From the NCBI GenBank assembly GCA_020436085.1, contig JAGQYM010000009.1:57697-121696 (forward strand): a DNA stretch of 64,000 nt, written 5' to 3'. The position numbers and the translations under genes are program-made. Positions within the stretch are counted from its first letter, which is position 1. Each line of letters begins with the position of its first letter. Positions 17,787 to 27,243 of the stretch are shown piece after piece. The notes beneath the pieces are model-generated. The model made no database searches. It saw only the letters and a list, made by a program, of their open reading frames with translations, and was not told the origin of the DNA. Source of the stretch: Cyclobacteriaceae bacterium (GTDB taxonomy: Bacteria > Bacteroidota > Bacteroidia > Cytophagales > Cyclobacteriaceae).

Positions 17787-19274
17787 CTACATTCTAATCG
17801 CGTAGATATACTCGCGAGGGAAGTCCTCATAAATACCCGAAAACGTGACAAGGTCACCTTCTTGCTTCTTCTTCAAAATTTCTGTGATTTCTTTCACACT
17901 CTTCACTTCCTTGTCATCCACGCGCGTGATGATGAAGCCTTCGCGCATATCTGTATAGCGGGATAGTTTTCCGTTATCAAGTTTACTCACTCTCACGCCA
18001 TTTTTCAACTCTAAACGGTTCAAAACTTTATTATCAACATCCTCTAAATTCAACCCAAGGGCCGCTACAGCTCCTTTTTCTTCTCTTCTTACCGTTTTTA
18101 CATCTCCATTCCTGTTTTTCAATACCACCGGCAGGGTCATGATTTTTCCTTTCCGGTCTACTTTCACACTTACTTTATCACCCGGACGTTTCCTTCCAAT
18201 GTACTCTATTAGAGCAGTGCTTGATTTTACCTCTGTGTCATCCAACTGAATAACGATATCTCCTTTTGCAAGGCCAGCTTCCTTAGCTGAACTGTTTTCT
18301 GCGAAGTCTACAACGAATGCCCCTTCGTTTCGATCAAGGTTTTCCTGCTTGGCTAGATCGCTAGTCATATTCTGAACAGTCACTCCCAACCAACCTCGCT
18401 GTACGGTACCGTAAGTGATTAAGTCCTCAACGACTTTGCTCACAATATTTGATGGCACTGCAAATCCATATCCCGAGTAAGATCCGGTAGGGCTTGCAAT
18501 GGCTGTGTTAATTCCCAACAAACCACCATCAAGCGTAACCAACGCGCCTCCACTGTTGCCAGGGTTGATGGCTGCGTCCGTTTGAATAAACGATTCGATC
18601 GCAGTGTTCCCGATCTGCTCGTTGCTTTGCGAATTGTTGTTGATGATATTAATGTTCCTCCCCTTCGCGCTGATAATCCCCGCAGTTACCGTAGAGTTCA
18701 GATTAAAAGGATTTCCTACTGCCAGTACCCACTGACCAACTTTTGATTGGTCTGAATCAACAAATGATAAATGAGGAAGCCCTTTCTGGTTAATCTTGAT
18801 CAATGCAATATCCGTGTCTGGGTCTGTTCCAATTACCTCAGCTTTGTATGTACTGTTATCTGACATTGTCACTTCCACAATGTCTGCGCCTTGCACTACG
18901 TGATTGTTGGTGACTACGTAACCATTTTCATTAACGATCACACCTGATCCGGTACTTTGGCTAGGGCCACGATACTGGGGTGACGGGCCATAAAAGAAAT
19001 CTCTTAGCGGGTCACGATCTCGGGTGACCTGACTCGTTTCCTGTGTTGACCGGATGTGTACAACGGCAGGTGTAACTTTGTCTGCTGTTCCAGTAAAATC
19101 AAGGGGCACCGCTTCACCATCCTCGTTGACAGTGTACGCAACAGACGAAGCCGGAATACCCGAGATGTGTTCAATCTTGACACTTGCGTTGTCTTTCCCA
19201 TACCACTGGCTTGCTGCAATTGTGATAGCACTCCCTACAATACCTGCCATTACAAGTTGAAAGAACCTATTCAT
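17787..19274 (-). CDS. degP: DegP/HtrA-type periplasmic serine endoprotease
   Basis: This 495-residue protease degrades or refolds damaged envelope proteins. An N-terminal helix (MNRFFQLVMAGIVGSAITIAA) is a signal or anchor. The trypsin-like triad is His125 (TNNHVV), Asp155 (DPDTDIALI) and Ser241 (INPGNSGGALV). Two PDZ domains follow: about 300-390 (RGWLGVTVQNM, then ENSSAKEAGLAKGDIVIQLD) and 400-490 (DMREGFIITRVDDKEV). Length and order match DegP/DegQ. The 180-bp upstream region contains two palindromes (19387-19434) that may regulate it. It stands alone as a transcription unit. Confidence 0.93.
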   Translation of the reverse strand: MNRFFQLVMAGIVGSAITIAASQWYGKDNASVKIEHISGIPASSVAYTVNEDGEAVPLDFTGTADKVTPAVVHIRSTQETSQVTRDRDPLRDFFYGPSPQYRGPSQSTGSGVIVNENGYVVTNNHVVQGADIVEVTMSDNSTYKAEVIGTDPDTDIALIKINQKGLPHLSFVDSDQSKVGQWVLAVGNPFNLNSTVTAGIISAKGRNINIINNNSQSNEQIGNTAIESFIQTDAAINPGNSGGALVTLDGGLLGINTAIASPTGSYSGYGFAVPSNIVSKVVEDLITYGTVQRGWLGVTVQNMTSDLAKQENLDRNEGAFVVDFAENSSAKEAGLAKGDIVIQLDDTEVKSSTALIEYIGRKRPGDKVSVKVDRKGKIMTLPVVLKNRNGDVKTVRREEKGAVAALGLNLEDVDNKVLNRLELKNGVRVSKLDNGKLSRYTDMREGFIITRVDDKEVKSVKEITEILKKKQEGDLVTFSGIYEDFPREYIYAIRM

Positions 19275-19386
19275 AACTCTTTTAAAAATTTAAGTGTAAC
19301 ATCTAATGGGAAGGTGAGTCCCTTCCGTTTCAAATCAGCTCTAAATCTTTTCAATTTTTCTGCGCTACTTTTTCAACGCCATCTGA

Positions 19387-19434
19387 TACCATTTGCATAT
19401 GGTAATCCTAAATACGAATTATTTCGGATTTAGG
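19387..19434. promoter_or_regulatory. Two adjacent palindromes upstream of degP
   Basis: At 19387-19404 TACCAT and ATGGTA arms flank a six-base centre. At 19407-19434 CCTAAAT and ATTTAGG arms, extended by CG on each side, enclose an AATTATTT loop. The second lies about 22 bp after the stop of the MORN lipoprotein, so it could be a 3' hairpin of that gene, but it has no T tract. The first is about 115 bp before the degP start and could be an operator. Confidence 0.35.
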
Positions 19435-19455
19435 TTCAACTTTGGTCAAAAACCT

Positions 19456-20037
19456 TTATTTTTTCACCAATTCGCCATTTTTGTACTCATATTCGATCGT
19501 TACGTTACCTTCTTGATCATACCATTTTGACACCCCGTCCCGCGTGCCGTTTTTGTAGGCTCCTTCCTCCATCACTTTGCCGTTGTCATAGTAAATTTTG
19601 GTCGTCCCTTCCAGCTTGCCTCCCACATAGTATCGCTCCTCCTTCAAAGTTGAATATCTGAACTCTTTGTATTCGCCATCAAGCTGTCCAAGATGGTAAT
19701 TCATCCTTTTCTCTAACTGTCCGCTGTTGCTCAATTCCATTTTCACTCCCTCAAGCTGTCCCTCGACATATGAGGAGGCGGATTTAATCAAACCATTGGG
19801 GTGATATTCTATCCAATTGCCTTCTCGCTTTCCATTCCTCAATACACCAGACTCAGATAAGTTACCAGCCACATCATTTACGGTCACCTTTGTTAACCCT
19901 GAACCATCGTTGAACTGTTCTGTGACTGCCCCAGTAGGAAGGGAAGCATCAGCTGTTGTACCCGCATTGTCAGAAACACTTGTAGAGTCACAAGCAGCTA
20001 GCACTACAACTATCAAGAAGATTATTTTTCCTTTCAT
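19456..20037 (-). CDS. MORN-repeat lipoprotein (YwqK-like)
   Basis: This 193-residue protein has a lipoprotein signal with lipobox VLAAC (Cys16). The rest is a chain of about five MORN/YwqK-type repeats of roughly 22 residues (for example SGVLRNGKREGNWIEYHPNG, then SSYVEGQLEGVKMELSNSG, DGEYKEFRYS, GKLEGTTKIYYDNGK, GTRDGVSKWYDQEGN). Such repeats form an elongated beta sheet. Proteins of this kind are often labelled YwqK antitoxins, but here the lipid anchor and lack of a toxin neighbour argue for a surface or periplasmic structural role. The function is unknown. Confidence 0.85.
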   Translation of the reverse strand: MKGKIIFLIVVVLAACDSTSVSDNAGTTADASLPTGAVTEQFNDGSGLTKVTVNDVAGNLSESGVLRNGKREGNWIEYHPNGLIKSASSYVEGQLEGVKMELSNSGQLEKRMNYHLGQLDGEYKEFRYSTLKEERYYVGGKLEGTTKIYYDNGKVMEEGAYKNGTRDGVSKWYDQEGNVTIEYEYKNGELVKK

Positions 20038-20164
20038 ATTTCAAAGCATTAATGACTAACTCAAATATAAAAACGATAAAAAATAACCCGCAAGTCCCGG
20101 CCTTCGAAATGACCGCAACATCATTTTATCAAAAAGCAATTACCTTGCTGATGAAAGTAAAGTC

Positions 20165-21340
20165 ATGATTCTGGTTAAAGGCTCTGTCACCCTCAAAAAA
20201 GGAAAAGATCAATCCATCAAAAGGTTTCACCCCTGGGTTTTCTCCGGTGCCATTCACTCCTCTGCAGCAGCGGAAGAAGGTCAATGGGTGCGGGTAGAGG
20301 ATGCCGGAGGCAAGACACTTGGATTCGGCCACTATCACCAAGGCACTATCGCGGTAAGGATTTTACATTTTAGTGATGTTCCGCCATCCGCGGATTTTTG
20401 GCAGAATAAATTAACAGCAGCACGTTCGCTACGCCTCAGCTCCTCAATTCCTACTCATGATATCAACGCCTATAGACTTATTCACGGTGAGGCGGATGGA
20501 CTATCCGGGCTAATCATAGACGTTTATAATGGAGTTGCCATCATTCAGGCTCACACTCCAGGGATGTTCAATGATCGGGAAGCCGTCACCCAAGCAATTC
20601 GAGACGTCCTGGGACAAAAGATAACTGCTATATATTTCAAAAGTCCACCCTCTCACCAGCAGAAATCCGAGGATGGATACCTGTATGGTATGAGCGCTGT
20701 GCCCCACATCATTACTGAATACGGAAACAAATTTTATGTGGATTGGGAGACAGGCCAAAAAACTGGCTTCTTTTTAGATCAAAGAGAGAACAGAAGACTT
20801 CTTTCAAATTATTCCTTAGGGAAATCGGTGCTTAACACCTTTTGCTATACTGGGGGGTTTTCTATTTATGCCCTGCAAGCCGGGGCCACCTTAGTCCACT
20901 CGGTTGACGCCTCCGAAAAAGCAATTGCACTAACCAAAGAAAATATTTCACTGAATGGATTTTCTCCAGAAAAGCATGCCGTTTATTGCATTGACACTTT
21001 TGAATTTCTAAAAGATAAGAAGGATGTCTATGATGTAATTGTTTTGGATCCTCCTGCTTTCGCAAAACATAAAAGTGCGAAGCATCAGGCGATGAAGGGA
21101 TATCAGCGACTCAACGCAGAGGCCTTCAGAGTCGTCAAGTCTGGTGGTATTGTCTTCACCTTTTCTTGTTCGCAGGTTGTCGACCGGCAGCTATTCTATG
21201 ATACGATTGTTTCCGCGGCTATACAATCGGGCAGGGAAATCAAGGTGCTGCACCACATGGCGCAGCCACCCGATCATCCTGTTTCTATTTATCACCCCGA
21301 AGGAGAGTACTTAAAGGGATTGGTTCTTTACGTGCATTAG
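20165..21340 (+). CDS. rlmI: Class I rRNA large-subunit methyltransferase, RlmI family
   Basis: This 391-residue protein is organised like RlmI (m5C1962 of 23S rRNA). An N-terminal PUA domain (about 1-75: VTLKKGKDQSIKRFHPWVFSGAI) is followed by an EEHEE-type linker and a Rossmann SAM domain. The motifs are DQRENRR (about 205), the SAM loop LNTFCYTGGFSIYAL, DASEKAI, DTFEFLKDK and the catalytic-region DPPAFAKHK. The cytosine nucleophile is probably the Cys in TFSCSQ. It would modify rRNA in the cytoplasm. Its last four bases overlap the convergent S9 peptidase stop. Confidence 0.88.
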   Translation: MILVKGSVTLKKGKDQSIKRFHPWVFSGAIHSSAAAEEGQWVRVEDAGGKTLGFGHYHQGTIAVRILHFSDVPPSADFWQNKLTAARSLRLSSSIPTHDINAYRLIHGEADGLSGLIIDVYNGVAIIQAHTPGMFNDREAVTQAIRDVLGQKITAIYFKSPPSHQQKSEDGYLYGMSAVPHIITEYGNKFYVDWETGQKTGFFLDQRENRRLLSNYSLGKSVLNTFCYTGGFSIYALQAGATLVHSVDASEKAIALTKENISLNGFSPEKHAVYCIDTFEFLKDKKDVYDVIVLDPPAFAKHKSAKHQAMKGYQRLNAEAFRVVKSGGIVFTFSCSQVVDRQLFYDTIVSAAIQSGREIKVLHHMAQPPDHPVSIYHPEGEYLKGLVLYVH

Positions 21341-23520
21341 TTTGACCCTAATGCAGGCGGAGTCTCCGGATGCTTCACATAACGTTCGAAGAATTCGATG
21401 ATTCGGATTAGCCGATCCATCATGCGCAATGGATTACCACTACGTGATAGTTCGTGGCCTTCGTCAGGGTAACGAATGTATTCAACTGGTTTGCCCAACA
21501 CCTTCAGACTTTTATACAACATTTCCGACTGAATTACTCCTGTGCGAAGATCTTTGTCACTATGCATAATCAACAGTGGTGTGTTGATCTTATCTACAAA
21601 CGCGTAAGGTGAATTTTCATCCAACAACTTTTGTACTCCCGGTTCCCATGGATAACCGAAATAATCAGGAACCAATCGCCACGCATTTCCTTCGCCCATA
21701 AAAGTGGTAAGATCATATACTCCGCGTTGAGCATTAGCAGCCTTAAATCTCTGATCATGGCCAACAAGCCAGGCCACCATATAGCCAGCATAGCTTCCAC
21801 CAGTGACAAAGTACTGATCCTTGTCTATCCAGTTGTGCTTCGCTGCAGCATCATCAAGTGCAGCAAGAATGTCGTTGGCAGGGCTTGTTCCCCAGTCCTT
21901 AAAGTTTCCTCGTTTGAAATCCTCACCGTAACCTCCACTTCCTCTCGGATTGCAAAATACAAGACCGTAACCCCACCCCACCTGCATTTGAAATTCATGC
22001 CACATGGAAAATCCTGAAGGGCCCCACATAGCTGTTGGGCCGCCATGAATGTTCAAAATTGTTGGATACTTAACACCATCTTTACGGTTCACCGGCTCCA
22101 TTACCCAGTATTGAACTTTCACACCATCCGGTCGAGTGATCCAATATTCTTTTGGTGTAATCACTTTCTTTTCTTTCAGCCACGACTCATTCAATCTCGT
22201 AAGTTGAGTTGTCTTTTTATCTTTTGTATTTAGAGTATACACATCCCATGGGTTGATAATCTCTGTTTGCGCAAACACGATTTTATCTCCACTCACATCA
22301 TAATCCATCACACCTTTATCGTTGCCGATAACAACAGTCGGCTTACCACCTTTAGTAGAAATGTTGTACAACGGAACATCTCCATCTGCTGAGGCAGTAA
22401 AATAAATTGACTTGCCGTCCACAGCCCAGATCGGTGATGAAACGTCTCGGTCAAAATCTTCAGTGAGCATTGTATGTTTTCCTCCTGTAGCAGGCATCAC
22501 TGCCAGTTCGAACTGTCCTCTCAAAAAATCCTGACCACTTCTGGTTAGAAAAAGAATCGATTTTCCGTCAGGTGAATACTGCGCTCCCAATGCAGGATAC
22601 TCTGGAAATGAAATAAATTCTTTCAAATCACTTCCGTCCGCGTTCATCAACCACACTGAATTCTTCCTGTTGGCATCGGGCTCAACGGAAGGCAACTCGG
22701 AGGTACAAATAATTTTTGCGCCATCGGGTGACCATGCTGCTCCACCAAAACTTTGAAATCCGTTTGTGATTTGCTTGGCCTCTGCTCCTTCCGTAAATGG
22801 CACTACAAACAAATGCGTGAAGCGCATCTCGGGCTGTAAATCATTCTCACCCTGAAATTGAAGGCGGTTTAGTACTCGCGGATTCTTCTCACTGGCATTC
22901 TTTGCAAGCCAGGCACGAATCTCTTCCAGGGAGCCATCAGGAGAACTCTTCACATTTTTCTTTTCATCATCTTTCATCCCGAGCCAGTTCGGCTCATCGT
23001 TGTAGGCGCGACCTGGCCTTTCGTTTGTCCAACCTGGAGATCCTGTGATATCGTGAGCGGGAATGCTTGATGAAAACAAAATCTTTTTACCGTCCGGTGA
23101 CCATACAGGCTGTGATGCTCCGCTTTTCACTTTGGTAAATGCATAAGCCTCGCCTCCTGCCACAGGCAAAATCCAAATCTGTGAGGCATCTCCATCTCTT
23201 CTTACAAAAGCAATGTTCTTCCCATCAGGCGACCAGGTAGGCTGTCCATCATTTCTGTCACCAAAAGTTAACTGCACTGGTTCTCCTCCACCAAGATTGA
23301 CAGTGTAGAGATGACGAGTGTAGTAATATTCCTTTTCCTTGCGAACTGCTTTTCGCGTCACCACCATCACAGCGCGTGTGCCATCAGGTGAGATATCAAT
23401 CTGGTTGGCCGTAGCCAGTTTCATCACATCGGAGGTGACAATAGGCTTCGTGCCATTTTGCGCAAAGCAAGTAGCCGGTATGGCCAGAACGATTAAGAGT
23501 TTTTGAAGAAACCTTCTCAT
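21337..23520 (-). CDS. S9-family prolyl oligopeptidase-type peptidase
   Basis: This 727-residue protein is secreted (signal peptide MRRFLQKLLIVLAIPATCFAQ). Residues 25-450 form a WD40-like/TolB beta propeller with repeated SPDGKKI and WSPDG motifs. The C-terminal alpha/beta hydrolase carries the nucleophile in VTGGSYAGYMVAW, Asp in MHSDKDLRTG and His in PDEGHELSRSG. It belongs to the DPP/acylaminoacyl-peptidase group and probably trims peptides in the periplasm. The M20 amidohydrolase starts 20 bp upstream on the same strand, so the two may share a transcript in peptide use. Confidence 0.92.
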   Translation of the reverse strand: MRRFLQKLLIVLAIPATCFAQNGTKPIVTSDVMKLATANQIDISPDGTRAVMVVTRKAVRKEKEYYYTRHLYTVNLGGGEPVQLTFGDRNDGQPTWSPDGKNIAFVRRDGDASQIWILPVAGGEAYAFTKVKSGASQPVWSPDGKKILFSSSIPAHDITGSPGWTNERPGRAYNDEPNWLGMKDDEKKNVKSSPDGSLEEIRAWLAKNASEKNPRVLNRLQFQGENDLQPEMRFTHLFVVPFTEGAEAKQITNGFQSFGGAAWSPDGAKIICTSELPSVEPDANRKNSVWLMNADGSDLKEFISFPEYPALGAQYSPDGKSILFLTRSGQDFLRGQFELAVMPATGGKHTMLTEDFDRDVSSPIWAVDGKSIYFTASADGDVPLYNISTKGGKPTVVIGNDKGVMDYDVSGDKIVFAQTEIINPWDVYTLNTKDKKTTQLTRLNESWLKEKKVITPKEYWITRPDGVKVQYWVMEPVNRKDGVKYPTILNIHGGPTAMWGPSGFSMWHEFQMQVGWGYGLVFCNPRGSGGYGEDFKRGNFKDWGTSPANDILAALDDAAAKHNWIDKDQYFVTGGSYAGYMVAWLVGHDQRFKAANAQRGVYDLTTFMGEGNAWRLVPDYFGYPWEPGVQKLLDENSPYAFVDKINTPLLIMHSDKDLRTGVIQSEMLYKSLKVLGKPVEYIRYPDEGHELSRSGNPLRMMDRLIRIIEFFERYVKHPETPPALGSN

Positions 23521-23540
23521 AATATTTATGTCGTTGTTTT

Positions 23541-24983
23541 TTATTTACCTGATTTAATCGGTGGAGGCCCGTCTGATAAGTAAGCTTTGTAAGTGTGACC
23601 CTTCCTTCTCTCGTCAAATTCAGCGCGAGCGTCCGTGCGAAGTTTTTCATTTTCGAATGCATCCACAATGGTCATCCCCATTGCCTTTGCAGCTTGCAAC
23701 ATGCCCTTGTGGCCAATGGACATTCCTGCACACGCAACCTCCGCCCATGAATGCCATGGCGCATTTAGGGCTCCGGTTGTTGCTGTCATTCTGATAGTAG
23801 GAACAACCCAACTGACATCTCCTGTATCGGTGGAGCCTCCACCTGTGAGGTCGGAAGTTTCGCGCAAGCGTCCTATTGACCCGTCCAAGCCATCTTGCGG
23901 CACTCCACTGATCTCCTGAATCTTTTTGGCAAACGCAATCTCCTGATCAGTGTACGTTATCGGCCCGATCGCTTCAAGGTTTCGGTGCATGTATTCTGCT
24001 CCAGTTCGGTTTACCAGAATCTCGTAGGTTCCACTAAGTAGTGTAGCTTTAGATTCAACACCCGCCATTAGCGCAGCGCCTTTTGCAATGTCCTTCATGC
24101 GCTCAACTATTTTGTCCATCTCTTCTCTTTTCGAGTCGCGAATCCAAATCCAGGCTTTTGCATATTCGGGCACTACATTTGGCACATCACCACCATTCTG
24201 AATGACGTAGTGCATTCGGGAAGAAGGCTTGATGTGCTCACGCAACATGTTGATTCCGTCTGTAAACAGTTCAAGTCCATCGAGAGCACTTCTTCCGTTC
24301 CATGGGTCACCAGCAGCATGCGATGCTTTTCCAAAGAACTCGATATGATACTCTACCAACGCTGTTGAGCTTTGTGTAGCAGCCTCAGTGTGTGTGCCCG
24401 GATGCCAGTCGAAACATAAATCCAGATCATTGAACAATCCGGCACGTGCCATATACACCTTGCCATTTCCTGATTCTTCTGCCGGAGTACCAAAAAACTT
24501 AATCGTGCCTTTCAGCTTTCCCTGTTCGATAAGCTCCTTAATAGATAATGCGGCTCCAAGACTTCCGACTCCAAATAGGTTATGACCACAACCGTGACCT
24601 GCTCCCCCCTCTTGATAAGCCTCTTTTGTAGGCTGAGCTTTTTGCGAAATACCTGGCAGTGCATCAAATTCTCCTAACACTCCGATGACAGGCTGCCCCG
24701 AACCGTAGCTCGCAACAAATGCTGTTGGTATTTCCGCTACTCCTCTCTCCACTTTAAAACCTTTTGACTCCGCATAATCAGCCAGTGCTTTTGAAGATTT
24801 TGTTTCTTGAAAAGCGACTTCAGCATGGCGCCAAACTTCATCACTGAGATTAGTGAGTTCACTTTTCTTATTGTCAACCGACTGGATGACGGCCTGTTTG
24901 TTGGCACTGAGCTTCGGTTTCTTCTGGGCAAATGCGCTGTTCAAAATCAAAAGCGCAGCGAAAAAGACTAATAATTTTTTCAT
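23541..24983 (-). CDS. Secreted M20-family amidohydrolase, AbgB-like
   Basis: This 480-residue protein has a signal peptide (MKKLLVFFAALLILNSAFAQ). The metal site motifs are GEFDALPG, GHGCGHNLFG, PAEESGNGK and a late His in MTATTGALNAPWHSWAE. The GHGCGHN form is characteristic of p-aminobenzoyl-glutamate hydrolase B (AbgB) and related M20D proteins. It would hydrolyse an amide of an aminoacyl or acyl-amino acid substrate in the periplasm. It lies upstream of the S9 peptidase by 20 bp on the same strand, suggesting joint expression. The exact substrate cannot be inferred. Confidence 0.88.
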   Translation of the reverse strand: MKKLLVFFAALLILNSAFAQKKPKLSANKQAVIQSVDNKKSELTNLSDEVWRHAEVAFQETKSSKALADYAESKGFKVERGVAEIPTAFVASYGSGQPVIGVLGEFDALPGISQKAQPTKEAYQEGGAGHGCGHNLFGVGSLGAALSIKELIEQGKLKGTIKFFGTPAEESGNGKVYMARAGLFNDLDLCFDWHPGTHTEAATQSSTALVEYHIEFFGKASHAAGDPWNGRSALDGLELFTDGINMLREHIKPSSRMHYVIQNGGDVPNVVPEYAKAWIWIRDSKREEMDKIVERMKDIAKGAALMAGVESKATLLSGTYEILVNRTGAEYMHRNLEAIGPITYTDQEIAFAKKIQEISGVPQDGLDGSIGRLRETSDLTGGGSTDTGDVSWVVPTIRMTATTGALNAPWHSWAEVACAGMSIGHKGMLQAAKAMGMTIVDAFENEKLRTDARAEFDERRKGHTYKAYLSDGPPPIKSGK

Positions 24984-25108
24984 AGGTCGATGGGGATTTT
25001 CTTGAACTTCGCGACCGTAAAAAGGTAAGGTCGATGGAAATTTTAAATCAATTTAAATCATTTCCAACCATTTGGCATGAGTATGTGTCAAAGTGTAAAA
25101 TACAATGT

Positions 25109-25459
25109 ATGAAAGGGTTAATTGCATTTGTTCTGTTGACCAGCCTGTTCCAATGCGGACGTCAATCTGATACCGAAATTTGCAAGGGATGTGGCACGAA
25201 GGCAACGGTGGTTGACATGACGGGGTTAGACGGTTGTGGTTTGATGTTTGAACTTGAAGACGGAACTCGTCTTGAGCCTGAATTAAGGACTTATGTCAAA
25301 GCACCATCCAGAGAGGAAGACCCGATGTACTATTTTGATTTTGTAGCCGGAAAGAAAGTGACAATAAGTTGGGAAGAGTCACTTGCATTGAGCGCTTGCA
25401 TGGGGGGAAGGATCGTGTTTATTACTTGCATCGCTGAATGCGAAGAGCCAGCTGAATAG
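25109..25459 (+). CDS. Small cysteine-rich lipoprotein of unknown function
   Basis: The 116-residue protein starts at ATG 25109 with a lipoprotein signal (MKGLIAFVLLTSLFQCGRQ, lipobox Cys16). A longer frame from 25034 lacks signal-like sequence before this Met. The mature part has a CKGCG pair, DGCGLMFELEDGTRLEP and C-terminal cysteines (LSACMGGRI, FITCIAECEE), so it may be disulfide bonded in the periplasm. I do not recognise a family with certainty. Its stop lies inside the stem of a terminator, which supports the reading frame. Confidence 0.7.
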   Translation: MKGLIAFVLLTSLFQCGRQSDTEICKGCGTKATVVDMTGLDGCGLMFELEDGTRLEPELRTYVKAPSREEDPMYYFDFVAGKKVTISWEESLALSACMGGRIVFITCIAECEEPAE

Positions 25460-25474
25460 CTGGCTCTTATTTTT
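25445..25474 (+). terminator. Rho-independent terminator
   Basis: GAGCCAGCT and AGCTGGCTC form a perfect 9-bp stem around GAAT and are followed by TTATTTTT. The stop codon of the small lipoprotein gene (25457-25459) lies in the hairpin. Confidence 0.8.
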
Positions 25475-25491
25475 GGCTCAGCTTCTTGAAG

Positions 25492-26826
25492 CTACCTCTT
25501 CTGCCCGAGGCTTGGGTTTTTCATCGGGCTGTTCATATAATCAACAGTGAGGTTGAGCATGGCACGCAGTCCCGTAATCATGCCGCTTTCGTCTATATAA
25601 AAATCGGGAGTGTGGTGTGATGGCACCTTGGTTGGATCAGCATCTTTTGGCATTCCTCCAACGAAAAAAAAGAATCCAGGCACCTTCTGTGAGAAGAAAG
25701 AAAAATCCTCCGCTCCAGTCACCGCTTTAATCACTTTGGCATTCTCTTTACCAGCCACTCTCTCCATTACTGGTTTTGCCCAGTCTGTCAATTCAGGTGA
25801 GTTGTATGTTACAGGATAGCCTCTGATAATTTCCACCTCAGCAGTGGCACCCATGCTCTCTGCAATGTTGGTCGCTGTTCTTCTGATTCTTTCATGCAAT
25901 TCATCCTGCATGCGATTGTCAAGTGTGCGTAAAGTACCTGTCATCTCTACTTCTTCAGGGATGATATTGTTTCTCACTCCTCCATGAATTGTTGCCACGG
26001 TCAGCGCAACACCTGCCTCAGTGAGATCAAGTTGGCGGCTCACGATTGTTTGCAATCCGTTGATGATTTGTGCCGATACAACAATAGGATCTACCCCCGC
26101 CCAAGGTGCTGATCCATGCGCTTGTACTCCCTTTACCTTGATCTTCAACATGTCAGCTGCCGCGAGCATTCCCTCTGGTTTGAAAGTCACAGTGCCTACC
26201 GGTGTCTGTGAACTGATATGTAATCCGAAAGCCGCATCCACTTTTGGACTATCAAGTACCCCCTCTTTTATCATGAGTGCAGCGCCACCCTCTTCACCTT
26301 GAGGTGCGCCTTCCTCAGCAGGTTGGAACAGAAACACTATTGTGCCTTTCAGTTCAGATTTCATCTCCGACAAAATCTGAGCAACGCCCATCAAAATGGC
26401 AATGTGTGTATCATGACCACAGGCGTGCATCACGCCCACATCCTGTCCGAGATATGTTGACTTCTCTTTTGATGCAAATGGAAGGTCGACACGTTCAACT
26501 ACCGGCAAACCATCAATGTCTGCCCGAAGCGCTATCGTAGGTCCGGGTTTGCCAGTTCTTAATATCCCTACGGCTCCTGTTTTCGCGACAGGATATTTTA
26601 CCTCCATGCCAAGTGACTTCAAATGATCCGCAATCATTTTACCAGTCTTGAATTCACGATTGGACAATTCCGGATATTGGTGAAAGTGCCTTCTCCATTC
26701 AATTACTTTTGATTCCAGTTCTTTTGCTTTTTGATCAAGCTTCGCCTGTGTCTTTGCACTGCTTTGGCCAAAGACCATTGCACCACTCACCAAAGACAAG
26801 ACTACTAGCGTTATTAAGTTCTTCAT
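25492..26826 (-). CDS. Secreted M20D amidohydrolase (hippurate/IAA-amino acid hydrolase type)
   Basis: This 444-residue protein starts with a signal peptide (MKNLITLVVLSLVSGAMVFGQ). ATG 26826 is preferred to the upstream ATG at 26880, which would add 18 polar residues before the signal. Motifs are RADIDGLPV, MHACGHDTHI, FLFQPAEEGAPQGEEGG and the late VTGAEDFSFFSQKVPG. These match M20D peptidases that hydrolyse N-acyl amino acids. A dimerisation domain lies around residues 200-320. It is convergent with the small lipoprotein gene and divergent from the Rieske protein, whose ATG is only about 55 bp away. Confidence 0.9.
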   Translation of the reverse strand: MKNLITLVVLSLVSGAMVFGQSSAKTQAKLDQKAKELESKVIEWRRHFHQYPELSNREFKTGKMIADHLKSLGMEVKYPVAKTGAVGILRTGKPGPTIALRADIDGLPVVERVDLPFASKEKSTYLGQDVGVMHACGHDTHIAILMGVAQILSEMKSELKGTIVFLFQPAEEGAPQGEEGGAALMIKEGVLDSPKVDAAFGLHISSQTPVGTVTFKPEGMLAAADMLKIKVKGVQAHGSAPWAGVDPIVVSAQIINGLQTIVSRQLDLTEAGVALTVATIHGGVRNNIIPEEVEMTGTLRTLDNRMQDELHERIRRTATNIAESMGATAEVEIIRGYPVTYNSPELTDWAKPVMERVAGKENAKVIKAVTGAEDFSFFSQKVPGFFFFVGGMPKDADPTKVPSHHTPDFYIDESGMITGLRAMLNLTVDYMNSPMKNPSLGQKR

Positions 26827-26882
26827 TGTATTGGTAATTTTGATCAAGATATTAAAAACACCAACCGGTCGAAAACACATTT

Positions 26883-27203
26883 ATGCAGTGGGTAAAAATT
26901 TTATCGGGCAAAGATGAGGCGCTGAAAAGGATAAAACCAGGAACAACTCAGCTACTGGTGGTGCATGAGCAACGCATTTGTCTTGCACGAATAGAAAACG
27001 AATTCTTCGCAATTGAAGACAAGTGTTCTCACAATGGTGAATCATTAAGTAAAGGCAAAACCAACTACGTTGGCGAGGTCGTTTGTCCGTGGCATGGGTA
27101 TCGGTTTAATTTGAGAACGGGACGCGAGTCGGGTGAACGATCAAGGGATTTAGAAACCTATCCTGTGAAAGTTGATGAATCCGGTTTCTATATCGGTCTC
27201 TAG
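26883..27203 (+). CDS. Small Rieske [2Fe-2S] ferredoxin
   Basis: This 106-residue protein is a single Rieske domain. The cluster ligands are CSHNGESLSKG (Cys-x-His) and CPWHGYRFNLRTG (Cys-x2-His), with 17 residues between. This arrangement is that of NirD/BphF-type soluble ferredoxins. It has no signal peptide and is cytoplasmic. It would carry electrons to an oxygenase or reductase, but none is encoded nearby. It is divergent from the M20D gene. Confidence 0.9.
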   Translation: MQWVKILSGKDEALKRIKPGTTQLLVVHEQRICLARIENEFFAIEDKCSHNGESLSKGKTNYVGEVVCPWHGYRFNLRTGRESGERSRDLETYPVKVDESGFYIGL

Positions 27204-27243
27204 CATAACAATACTATCTTAGCAAATTCGTTTGTTAAACCTG

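Noticed and set aside
19456-20037. YwqK-type toxin-antitoxin antitoxin
   Set aside because: The protein is a lipoprotein with MORN repeats and no toxin gene is adjacent, so the antitoxin label is not supported.
25034-25108. Upstream extension of the small lipoprotein at 25109
   Set aside because: The added 25 residues would precede a clear lipoprotein signal peptide.
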